Shown here: piece after piece, positions 36,824 to 43,787 of the stretch
Layout of the letters: the number at the start of each line of letters is the position of its first letter
How positions within the stretch are numbered: position 1 is the first letter of the stretch
Assembly (NCBI GenBank): GCA_963791235.1
Contig: CAWBRW010000029.1
Location: forward strand, 248,001 to 312,000
DNA: 64,000 nt
Reading direction: 5' to 3'
DNA from: JALORV01 sp963791235
GTDB taxonomy: Bacteria > Pseudomonadota > Gammaproteobacteria > Burkholderiales > Burkholderiaceae_F
Made by a program: the position numbers and the translations under genes
Notes under the pieces: model-generated
The model's input: only the letters and a program-made list of their open reading frames with translations
Told to the model about the DNA's origin: nothing
The model's database searches: none

Positions 36824-37455
36824 AGACGAGCGTGCTGGCCGATGCGATCGTGCGCCATGCGAAGTCGATGTACGACCGCGGCCTGACTCACGGCTCGACC
36901 GGCAACATCAGCGTGCGCCTGGATGACGGCTGGCTGATGACGCCGACTGGCGCGAGTTTTGGCAACCTCGATCCGGCGCGGCTGGCGCGGCTGGGTTCGA
37001 AGGGCGAGCTGCTCTCCGGGGACGCGCCGACCAAGGAGGCGCTCCTGCATCGTGCGATGTACGACGTGCGGCCCGGCTCCGGTGCGGTGGTTCATCTACA
37101 CGCCACGCATTCGGTGGCCGTCTCGGTGCTGGAGGAAGTGGACCCCGCCGATGTGCTGCCGCCGCTGACCGCGTACTACGTGATGCGCATCGGCCGCTTG
37201 CCGCTGGTTCCCTACTTTGCGCCGGGTGACGCGCAGCTGGCCGAGGCGGTGCGCGGCTATGCCAGTCGTCACCATGCGGTGCTGCTCGCGAACCACGGCC
37301 CGGTGGTCGCCGGCAGCACGCTGGAGACGGCGGTCGATGCGATCGAGGAACTGGAAGCCACCGCCCGGCTGTATCTGTTGCTGCGGCACGAGCGCTGCCG
37401 GGCGCTGACCCCTGAGCAGATCGCCGATATCGGGGCACGCTTTCCGCAGCCTTAG
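36820..37455 (+). CDS. otnC: 3-oxo-tetronate 4-phosphate decarboxylase (class II aldolase family)
   Basis: A 211-residue class II aldolase/adducin-type enzyme. GLTHGSTGNISVRLDDG, zinc-binding histidines in VVHLHATHS and ANHGPVVAG, and the acidic catalytic residue in KEALLHRAMY are visible. In the OtnK/OtnC pathway it decarboxylates 3-oxo-tetronate 4-phosphate to dihydroxyacetone phosphate. The ATG at 36820 overlaps the otnK stop. Confidence 0.88.
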   Translation: MKTSVLADAIVRHAKSMYDRGLTHGSTGNISVRLDDGWLMTPTGASFGNLDPARLARLGSKGELLSGDAPTKEALLHRAMYDVRPGSGAVVHLHATHSVAVSVLEEVDPADVLPPLTAYYVMRIGRLPLVPYFAPGDAQLAEAVRGYASRHHAVLLANHGPVVAGSTLETAVDAIEELEATARLYLLLRHERCRALTPEQIADIGARFPQP

Positions 37456-37460
37456 CGGGC

Positions 37461-37901
37461 ATGTTCACGCGCCGCGCCGCCGTCGTCGCGCTCGTCATCG
37501 GGCCGGGCGTGCTCGCTTCCGGCTGCGGCCGCGCCGAACCTGAAAAGCAGCTGCGTTCAACCATCGCCGCGATGGCGCAGGCGATCGAGCAGCACCGTGT
37601 CAGCGACGCGCTCGAACCGCTGGCAGAAGACTTCACCCGCGACTCCGGCGCCTTCGGCAAGCAGGAGGCGCGGCGGGTGCTCGCCGGCGCCATGCTGCGC
37701 AACGAGAAGATCCAGCTGAGCGCCACGGTTACCGAGGTTCGCGTCGAGGGCGAGCGCGCGCTTGCGAAGGTCCGCGTCATCGCGACGGGTGGTGCAGGCT
37801 TGCTGCCCGAGCGCGGCCAGACCTGGGAGTTCGATACCGCCTGGCGCCTGGAGGGCGGCCAATGGAAGGTGTTCAATGCCGAGTGGCGCGAGGGACTGTA
37901 G
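37461..37901 (+). CDS. Putative lipoprotein, NTF2-like fold suspected
   Basis: A 146-residue protein with an N-terminal hydrophobic segment (TRRAAVVALVIGPGVLASGC) ending in a weak lipobox. The mature part (EKQLRSTIAAMAQAIEQHRVSDALEPLAEDFTRDSGAFGKQEAR...WRLEGGQWKVFNAEW) looks like a SnoaL/NTF2-type barrel. The function is unknown. It starts five bases after otnC, probably in the same transcript. Confidence 0.65.
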   Translation: MFTRRAAVVALVIGPGVLASGCGRAEPEKQLRSTIAAMAQAIEQHRVSDALEPLAEDFTRDSGAFGKQEARRVLAGAMLRNEKIQLSATVTEVRVEGERALAKVRVIATGGAGLLPERGQTWEFDTAWRLEGGQWKVFNAEWREGL

Positions 37902-37991
37902 CCGAGCCGGCCCGGTTCGGTGCGCCGCAGATTGCTTTCGCGGCGAGGCGGTGCGATCGTGTCGGCCCTATCCGCGTCACCAGGAGGTTTC

Positions 37992-38375
37992 ATGCTGACG
38001 CACGCACCTGCCACGACGATCCTGCCGGTCCGCGACCTGGCCCGCGCCCGCGACTTCTACGAACAGCGCCTCGGCCTGAAACCCATGGGGCTCCAGCAGG
38101 ACGGCAAGTTCCTGTTTGAGCTCGGTGATGGCGGCACGCTGGCGCTGTTTCCCAAGCCCGAAGGCACGAAGGCCGAACACACCGCGGTCAGCTTCAAGGT
38201 CGACGATGTGGTGAGCGAAATTCGCGCGCTGAAGGGGCAGGGCGTCGTGTTCGAGGACTACGACCTTCCAGGCTTCCGGACCGAAGGGCACGTCTGTGTG
38301 CTCGGGTCAGAGAAAGCCGCCTGGTTCAAGGATCCCGAGGGCAACATACTGTGCCTCCACGAGGACGTGCCATAG
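37992..38375 (+). CDS. VOC (glyoxalase/bleomycin-resistance) family protein
   Basis: A 127-residue vicinal-oxygen-chelate protein with the beta-alpha-beta-beta-beta pattern: ILPVRDLARARDFYEQRLGL at the N-terminus, FELGDGGTLALFP, and the C-terminal WFKDPEGNILCLHE with the metal-binding Glu. The substrate cannot be told. A perfect AGGAGG lies five bases before the ATG at 37992, the strongest ribosome-binding site in this part of the window. Confidence 0.88.
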   Translation: MLTHAPATTILPVRDLARARDFYEQRLGLKPMGLQQDGKFLFELGDGGTLALFPKPEGTKAEHTAVSFKVDDVVSEIRALKGQGVVFEDYDLPGFRTEGHVCVLGSEKAAWFKDPEGNILCLHEDVP

Positions 38376-38498
38376 CCGTCGCCGCCGTCCGGCAGGGCAT
38401 TGGAGAGTTGATCCGCGCCACCCCTTGATCACGGCGCGATCGGCCCCACACCAACGGCAGAAGCTGTATTTGTGTGGGCCCCAGGGAGGCCGCGATTC

Positions 38499-39902
38499 AT
38501 GACGACACTGATCAAGCCGGCCGTCTCGAGCCGGCCGCCGGCCGTGGCCGGCCTGTTCTACCCTGACGATCCGGGTGTGCTGTGCCGTAACGTGCAGCAG
38601 TTCGTGGCCGCGGCGGGTCCGCCGGACCGTGCCGCTCCTGCCCCCAAGGCATTGATCGCACCACACGCCGGCTACGTCTACTCCGGCCCGAGCGCCGGCC
38701 ATGCCTACGCGCGGCTGGTGCCGCACGCCGCGCGCATCCGCCGCGTGATCCTGCTGGGGCCCGTGCACCGCGTGCCGGTGCGCGGGCTTGCGCTGCCGTC
38801 GGTTGATCGTTTCGACACGCCGCTCGGGTCTGTCGAGATCGACCGGCAGGCGGTGGCCCTGCTGCGCGACCTGCCGCAGGTCGTGATCAGCGACGGGGCT
38901 CATGCCGCGGAGCACTCCCTCGAAGTTCATCTGCCGTTCCTGCAGCAGGTGCTCGGCCGTTTCACGCTGGTGCCGCTCGCCGTCGGCGAGGCGACGCCGG
39001 ACGAGGTCGCGGAAGTCCTGGCGCGGCTGTGGGGCGGCGAGGAGACGTTGATCGTCGTCAGCTCGGATCTTTCGCACTACCTGCCGTACGCCACGGCGCG
39101 AGCGGTAGACCGCGAAACCGTGGAGTCGATGCTGGCCCTCGCACCGACGCTGCAGCACGAACAGGCGTGCGGCGCGACTCCCGTCAATGGCCTGCTGGCG
39201 CTGGCGCGCCGGCGCGGGCTGCGCGCCGAGCTGCTCGACCTGCGCAATTCGGGCGATACCGCAGGAGACCGCGGTCGCGTCGTCGGCTACGCCGCGCTCG
39301 CGCTTTACGAGCCGACCGCAGCCGGCAAGTCGACAGACGACGCAGAGTCGGCCGACGCGCGTGGCCCGACGCTGCTTGCGCATGCGCGCTCGGCGATTGC
39401 GCAGTTTCTCGGTCTGCCGGTCGTCGCCGCTCCTCACGCACCGTTCCTGCACGAGCCTGGCGCGACCTTCGTCACGCTGAAGATCGAACGCGAGCTGCGC
39501 GGCTGCGTCGGTTCGCTGCAACCCCGCCGTCCGCTGGGGGAAGACGTACGCGCCAATGCGCAGGCGGCGGCGTTCGACGATCCGCGCTTTCCGCCGCTGG
39601 CGCGGGATGAGTACGACAGCCTCGAAGTCGAGATCTCGCTCCTCTCGGCAGCGACGCCCATCGTCGTCGCCAGCGAGCGCGAGTTGCACGCACTACTGCG
39701 TCCCGGCGTCGACGGCGTGACGCTGGAGTGGGGCCACTGCCGCTCGACCTTCCTGCCGCAGGTGTGGGAAAACCTGCGCGATCCGCGGGAATTCATCGCG
39801 CAACTGAAGCGCAAGGCCGGGCTGCCACTGGACTTCTGGTCGACAGATCTCGCAATCTCGCGCTACACCGTCGAGAAGTTCACGGAAGGGTTGCCGGCAT
39901 GA
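38499..39902 (+). CDS. AmmeMemoRadiSam system proteins B and A fused (Memo-AMMECR1)
   Basis: A 467-residue fusion. Residues about 10-275 are the Memo-like (AmrB) half, related to class III extradiol dioxygenases: PAVAGLFYPDDP, IAPHAGYVYSG, LGPVHRVPV, HAAEHSLEVHLPFLQ and SSDLSHYLPY carry the histidines and acids of the metal site. Residues about 290-460 are AMMECR1 (AmrA): FVTLKIERELRGCVGSLQP, DPRFPPL, LLRPGVDGVTLEWG. The stop overlaps the radical SAM gene by ATGA. The pathway served by this three-part system is unknown; in many genomes the two halves are separate genes. Confidence 0.92.
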   Translation: MTTLIKPAVSSRPPAVAGLFYPDDPGVLCRNVQQFVAAAGPPDRAAPAPKALIAPHAGYVYSGPSAGHAYARLVPHAARIRRVILLGPVHRVPVRGLALPSVDRFDTPLGSVEIDRQAVALLRDLPQVVISDGAHAAEHSLEVHLPFLQQVLGRFTLVPLAVGEATPDEVAEVLARLWGGEETLIVVSSDLSHYLPYATARAVDRETVESMLALAPTLQHEQACGATPVNGLLALARRRGLRAELLDLRNSGDTAGDRGRVVGYAALALYEPTAAGKSTDDAESADARGPTLLAHARSAIAQFLGLPVVAAPHAPFLHEPGATFVTLKIERELRGCVGSLQPRRPLGEDVRANAQAAAFDDPRFPPLARDEYDSLEVEISLLSAATPIVVASERELHALLRPGVDGVTLEWGHCRSTFLPQVWENLRDPREFIAQLKRKAGLPLDFWSTDLAISRYTVEKFTEGLPA

Positions 39903-41014
39903 GCGTGACGATCCGCCAATCGGTTTCGGCGCAGCAGCCGGACGAACATTACCCGGCCCGCTGGTGGCACCGGCTCGACGACGGACGCATTCAGTGCGAC
40001 CTGTGCCCGCGCGACTGCAAGCTGCACGAAGGCCAGCGCGGCCTGTGCTTCGTGCGCAAGCGCGAAGGCGAGGCGATGGTGCTCACCACCTACGGCCGAT
40101 CTTCCGGCTTCTGTGTCGATCCGATCGAGAAGAAGCCTTTGAACCACTTCTATCCCGGTTCCGCCGTGTTCTCGTTCGGCACGGCCGGCTGCAATCTCGC
40201 CTGCAAGTTCTGCCAGAACTGGGACATCTCCAAGTCGACCGAAATGGATCGGCTGATGGATCAGGCGAGCCCCGAGGCGATCGCCGAGGCCGCCTTGGCG
40301 ACTGGCTGCAAGAGCGTCGCCTTCACCTACAACGATCCGGTGATCTTTGCCGAGTACGCGCTCGACACGGCCGACGCGTGCCACGCGCAGGGGCTGAAGA
40401 CGGTGGCGGTCACCGCCGGCTACATCCACGCCGAGCCGCGCCGCGAGTTCTACGCGAAGATGGACGCGGCCAACGTCGACCTGAAGGCGTTCACCGAGGA
40501 GTTCTACTTCAGGCTGACGGGCGCACATCTGGCGCCGGTGCTCGACACGCTGAAGTACCTGGTGCACGAGACCGCCTGCTGGACCGAGATCACGACGCTG
40601 CTGATCCCGACCAAGAACGACTCGGATGCGGAAGTGCGTGCGATGTGCCAGTGGATTGCGCGCGAACTGCGGCCCGACGTGCCGCTGCACTTCACCGCAT
40701 TCCACCCGGACTACAAGCTCGACGATCTGCCGGCCACGCCGGCGTCGACGCTCGCGCGCGCGTGCCGCATCGCACACGAGGAAGGGCTCGAGTTTGTCTA
40801 CACCGGCAACGTGCACGATCGCGAGGGCGGGACGACGTTCTGCCCCGCCTGCCATGCTGCGCTGATCGAGCGCGACTGGCATCGCATCCTGCGCTACGAG
40901 CTAACGGACGACGGCCGCTGCCCCCACTGCACGACCGCGATCGCTGGCCGCTTCGGCGGTTTTGACGGCGGCTTCGGCAACCGGCGCATTCCGGTCCGCG
41001 TCGCGCTGCGCTGA
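39899..41014 (+). CDS. amrS: AmmeMemoRadiSam system radical SAM enzyme
   Basis: A 371-residue radical SAM protein. An N-terminal cysteine cluster (CDLCPRDCKLHEGQRGLCFVR) precedes the [4Fe-4S] motif CNLACKFCQNW (CxxxCxxC). NHFYPGSAVFSFGTAGC, VAFTYNDPVIFAEYA and ITTLLIPTKND are family features, and a C-terminal zinc-ribbon-like CPACH...CPHC closes the protein. The reaction is unknown. The gene is translationally coupled to the Memo-AMMECR1 fusion. Its last 114 bases overlap the 3' end of the convergent glycosyltransferase gene. Confidence 0.92.
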   Translation: MSVTIRQSVSAQQPDEHYPARWWHRLDDGRIQCDLCPRDCKLHEGQRGLCFVRKREGEAMVLTTYGRSSGFCVDPIEKKPLNHFYPGSAVFSFGTAGCNLACKFCQNWDISKSTEMDRLMDQASPEAIAEAALATGCKSVAFTYNDPVIFAEYALDTADACHAQGLKTVAVTAGYIHAEPRREFYAKMDAANVDLKAFTEEFYFRLTGAHLAPVLDTLKYLVHETACWTEITTLLIPTKNDSDAEVRAMCQWIARELRPDVPLHFTAFHPDYKLDDLPATPASTLARACRIAHEEGLEFVYTGNVHDREGGTTFCPACHAALIERDWHRILRYELTDDGRCPHCTTAIAGRFGGFDGGFGNRRIPVRVALR

Positions 41015-42334
41015 CTGCCCGGCACGGGTCGACCTTACGGGCCTGGGTGCGGCGGCGAACGTCAGGGGCTTGCGCGCCCAGAGTTGACGCTCGGATCTCG
41101 GGAGCGATCGCATCTGCATCAGCACCCAGCGCGCATGCTCGGTCTCCGGGTGGCTCGCGCGGAACTGCAGTTCATGAGCGCTGTGCGGCGCACGCAGGAT
41201 GCTGGCGAGCCAGGCAGCCTCGAGTGGGGTGAGTTGCTCAGGGCGCTTGCGGAAGTAGGTGCGAGCCGCGGCGCGCGCACCGCACAGCCCCGGACCCCAA
41301 TCCACCGTGTTGAGGTAGAGCTCGAGGATGCGTGCCTTGCCCAGCGTGCGTTCCATTTCAATCGCGTACAGCAGTTCACGCAGCTTGCGCGCGGCCGTCT
41401 TCTCGCCGCCGGTGAACAGCGTGCGCGCCAGCTGCTGCGTCACCGTGCTGGCGCCGCGCTTCGGCCCGGACTCGTCCAGGCTGGCAAGCAGCGGCGCGAC
41501 CTGTGCTTCGTCGAAACCGCTGTGGAGGTGAAAGCGCTGGTCTTCAGCGGCGAGGACTGCAGCGGGCAGGTAGGCGCCCATGCGGTCGAGCGACACCCAG
41601 CGTGCCTCGGTGTCGCCATTCACGATGCGCTGCATGCCGCCGTCGGCCTTGCGGCATGCCATCGCGAACCAGCCGAACTGCAGCGCCTCGGTACCGAGGC
41701 CGCCGACGTCCAGGCCGGAGACGTTCAACTGCATTGCGCCGGTTCGGCTCGGCAGTTCGAGGCGTCCGCGCGCTTCGAGCGTGCCCTCGATGCGTGCGCC
41801 GAGTGCTTCAGGGACGATGGTGGCGAGCGCTCGATAGGCCGTGCCGACATCGGTCGCCGGCAGCCGCCAGCGCAGTCGGATGCGGTCGGACGCAAGCTCG
41901 GCGGAGTAGTCGACGCGCAGTGTCGCGGCCGTCAGCCAGCCCGTCACCGTGGCACCGGAGCGCTCGGCGCTGATTTCGACGCGTGGCAGTTGCAGCGGCG
42001 TGGCAGCAAGTGCCGGGTGTTGCAGACGACAGGGCGAGCAGCTGGCCACGATCGCACGACCCTCGCGGCGCAGCGTGATGCGGCCGGCGCTCGTGGAGAA
42101 GGCACGGCCATCGAGGAGGTAGGCCGACCCTGGGGCCGTGGCCAGGCGCACCGTTCCGGCCACGTTGACTTCGTACGGACGGCCGGCCACTTGCAACTCG
42201 GTGGTCCAGGCCGGCGCCGCGGTTGCGAGCACCCCATTGGACATCACGATCACGCCGAGTGCGCCTGTGACGCTTACAAAGAGCAGTACGGCGCCGATGC
42301 CCAGCACGGTGACGCCATGCCTGAGATGCGTCAT
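40901..42334 (-). CDS. GT51 peptidoglycan glycosyltransferase with unfamiliar N-terminal domain
   Basis: A 477-residue membrane protein. One N-terminal helix (GVTVLGIGAVLLFVSVTGALG) leads into about 200 residues of beta-rich sequence that I do not recognise, with an SCSPC motif. A complete family-51 transglycosylase domain follows: AAEDQRFHLHSGFD (catalytic Glu), GASTVTQQLARTLF, LLYAIEMERTLGKARILELYLN and TPLEAAWLASIL. There is no transpeptidase domain, so it resembles MtgA plus an extra domain. It is the last gene of the exosortase operon (ATGA overlap with the EpsI-like gene). The last 40 or so residues (RSTRAGQSAQRDAD...) look unlike protein and overlap the convergent radical SAM gene, so the true C-terminus may be shorter. 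Confidence 0.82.
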   Translation of the reverse strand: MTHLRHGVTVLGIGAVLLFVSVTGALGVIVMSNGVLATAAPAWTTELQVAGRPYEVNVAGTVRLATAPGSAYLLDGRAFSTSAGRITLRREGRAIVASCSPCRLQHPALAATPLQLPRVEISAERSGATVTGWLTAATLRVDYSAELASDRIRLRWRLPATDVGTAYRALATIVPEALGARIEGTLEARGRLELPSRTGAMQLNVSGLDVGGLGTEALQFGWFAMACRKADGGMQRIVNGDTEARWVSLDRMGAYLPAAVLAAEDQRFHLHSGFDEAQVAPLLASLDESGPKRGASTVTQQLARTLFTGGEKTAARKLRELLYAIEMERTLGKARILELYLNTVDWGPGLCGARAAARTYFRKRPEQLTPLEAAWLASILRAPHSAHELQFRASHPETEHARWVLMQMRSLPRSERQLWARKPLTFAAAPRPVRSTRAGQSAQRDADRNAPVAEAAVKTAEAASDRGRAVGAAAVVR

Positions 42335-42894
42335 GGCTGCGTCGCGGCGGACTCGACCACGGTGGTGGCCCACCACGGACCGCCGCCGTACTGTGCCGCC
42401 CAGAACCACGACGACATGTCCGTCCATGCGCCGCCGTCGCTGTCGTGGATGCGCTCGCAAACGCGCAGCGACGTGCCGTCGCGCGACGCGGTGAAGCAGC
42501 TCCATTGCGCGCCACCCGCATCGACGATCGGCCGCGGCCTGCCGACGGAGTAGCCGAGCGCGGAGAAGCAGTCGACGGCCGGATGCAGCTGGCGCGTCGG
42601 TCGATTCACCTGGCGCAGGATCAGCACGCGCTCGCCGTCGGTGAAGCGGGCGATCGCGCCCGGGAAGCGCCGCGCGAAACGCTGCTCGAGTTTCGAGAGC
42701 GGCAGTTGGGTCAGCGGCTGGTCGCGGAAATGGGTGGGCCAGTCGACGCGGGAGGGTGCGTCGCTTTCCACCGCCACCGGTCGCGTGAGCCACTCGGCAG
42801 ACAACCGGCTGCCTGCCTGCAGCGACCAGTGCGCTGCCAGTGGCATCACGCCCGCGACCAGCAGGGCGCCGACGAAGAAGGTACGGACATTCAT
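42331..42894 (-). CDS. Exosortase-associated protein, EpsI-like
   Basis: A 187-residue protein with one N-terminal membrane helix (FFVGALLVAGVMPLAAHW) and a periplasmic domain. The segment LHPAVDCFSALGYSVGRP recalls the HPxxCL..GW motif of EpsI-type proteins (DUF3485) that accompany exosortases, but the similarity is modest. The start overlaps the exosortase stop (ATGA) and its stop overlaps the glycosyltransferase start. The position strongly supports a role in the same system; the precise function of EpsI proteins is unknown. Confidence 0.65.
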   Translation of the reverse strand: MNVRTFFVGALLVAGVMPLAAHWSLQAGSRLSAEWLTRPVAVESDAPSRVDWPTHFRDQPLTQLPLSKLEQRFARRFPGAIARFTDGERVLILRQVNRPTRQLHPAVDCFSALGYSVGRPRPIVDAGGAQWSCFTASRDGTSLRVCERIHDSDGGAWTDMSSWFWAAQYGGGPWWATTVVESAATQP

Positions 42895-43787
42895 TTTTCG
42901 CTCCGTGAGACGTCACCGGTGAACAGCACCAGCGGGGCGATCGCGGCCATGAAGGCCGCGAGGCCGACGGCTTCGTGCGACCAGGCGGGCCAGTTCGCCA
43001 GCCCGGCCTCGGGGAAGAACAGGATCGTGTTACGAACGATGTTGGCGAGCAGCACCAGCAGGGCCGCCACGACACCGTTGACGAGGGACTTGCGTGCATC
43101 AGCGCCCTGCAGATACGAAAGCAGCGCCGCGGCGTAGCTGCCGAGCCAGAGCATGCCGATGCCGGCACAGGGTGCGTCGATAAGCACGGTCGTGCCGTCG
43201 TACACGATCGAAGCGCCGGCCGCGGTGGCGTCGAGTCCACCGACCCACAACATCCAGGCGCTGGCGTGCGCCGCCAGCACTCGCAGCGGAAAACCGAGAT
43301 AGAACTGCAGCGATGCAATGATCGGCAGTGCGAGCAGCAGCAGCACGATGAGCGGGGTCGCCGGTCGCCGCAGCGCATGCACTAGGTAAAGCCCGAGCGC
43401 CAGCATGGCGAGCGCCGCTGCGGCCAGGTCTGGCAGGACCAGTTGCGCAGCGGCGGCAACGATCGCCAGCATGGCGCTGGCGACGAGCGCCGAGCGGGTC
43501 GGTTGCGCCAGCAGCGCATGGTCGCGCAGCAGCAGCGCCACTACCGTCAGCCACGCCAGGACGCCCCACGGTTCATCGGATCCGTCGACCAGCCGTCGTG
43601 CGACATAGATCCAGTGGGGCCACAGCGCCACGAACAGTGCGCTCAGCAGCCAGAAGGTGCGCGGCATCCGCGGCCATGGCACGCGCCGGGCTTCTGCTCT
43701 GCCGATTGCCGTCGGACCCTCGACCAGCAGGCCGAACAAGGGCGACGGCGTCGTCCTGCCGATGCGCGCATTCAGTCCGTCAGGCAT
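42891..43787 (-). CDS. Exosortase (transpeptidase-like protein sorting enzyme)
   Basis: A 298-residue polytopic membrane protein with about eight hydrophobic segments. All three exosortase active-site residues are present: Cys207 in IDAPCAGIGML, Arg252 in LLANIVRNTILFF and His271 in WSHEAVGLAAF. Exosortases cleave C-terminal PEP-CTERM-type signals and hand the protein on to an envelope acceptor. The gene overlaps the VIT/vWA gene by 8 bases; that protein has a matching tail. I cannot assign the numbered subfamily (XrtX-type letter) from sequence alone. No EPS biosynthesis genes are nearby, unlike classical EpsH loci, so this looks like a dedicated one-target exosortase. Confidence 0.88.
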   Translation of the reverse strand: MPDGLNARIGRTTPSPLFGLLVEGPTAIGRAEARRVPWPRMPRTFWLLSALFVALWPHWIYVARRLVDGSDEPWGVLAWLTVVALLLRDHALLAQPTRSALVASAMLAIVAAAAQLVLPDLAAAALAMLALGLYLVHALRRPATPLIVLLLLALPIIASLQFYLGFPLRVLAAHASAWMLWVGGLDATAAGASIVYDGTTVLIDAPCAGIGMLWLGSYAAALLSYLQGADARKSLVNGVVAALLVLLANIVRNTILFFPEAGLANWPAWSHEAVGLAAFMAAIAPLVLFTGDVSRSEK

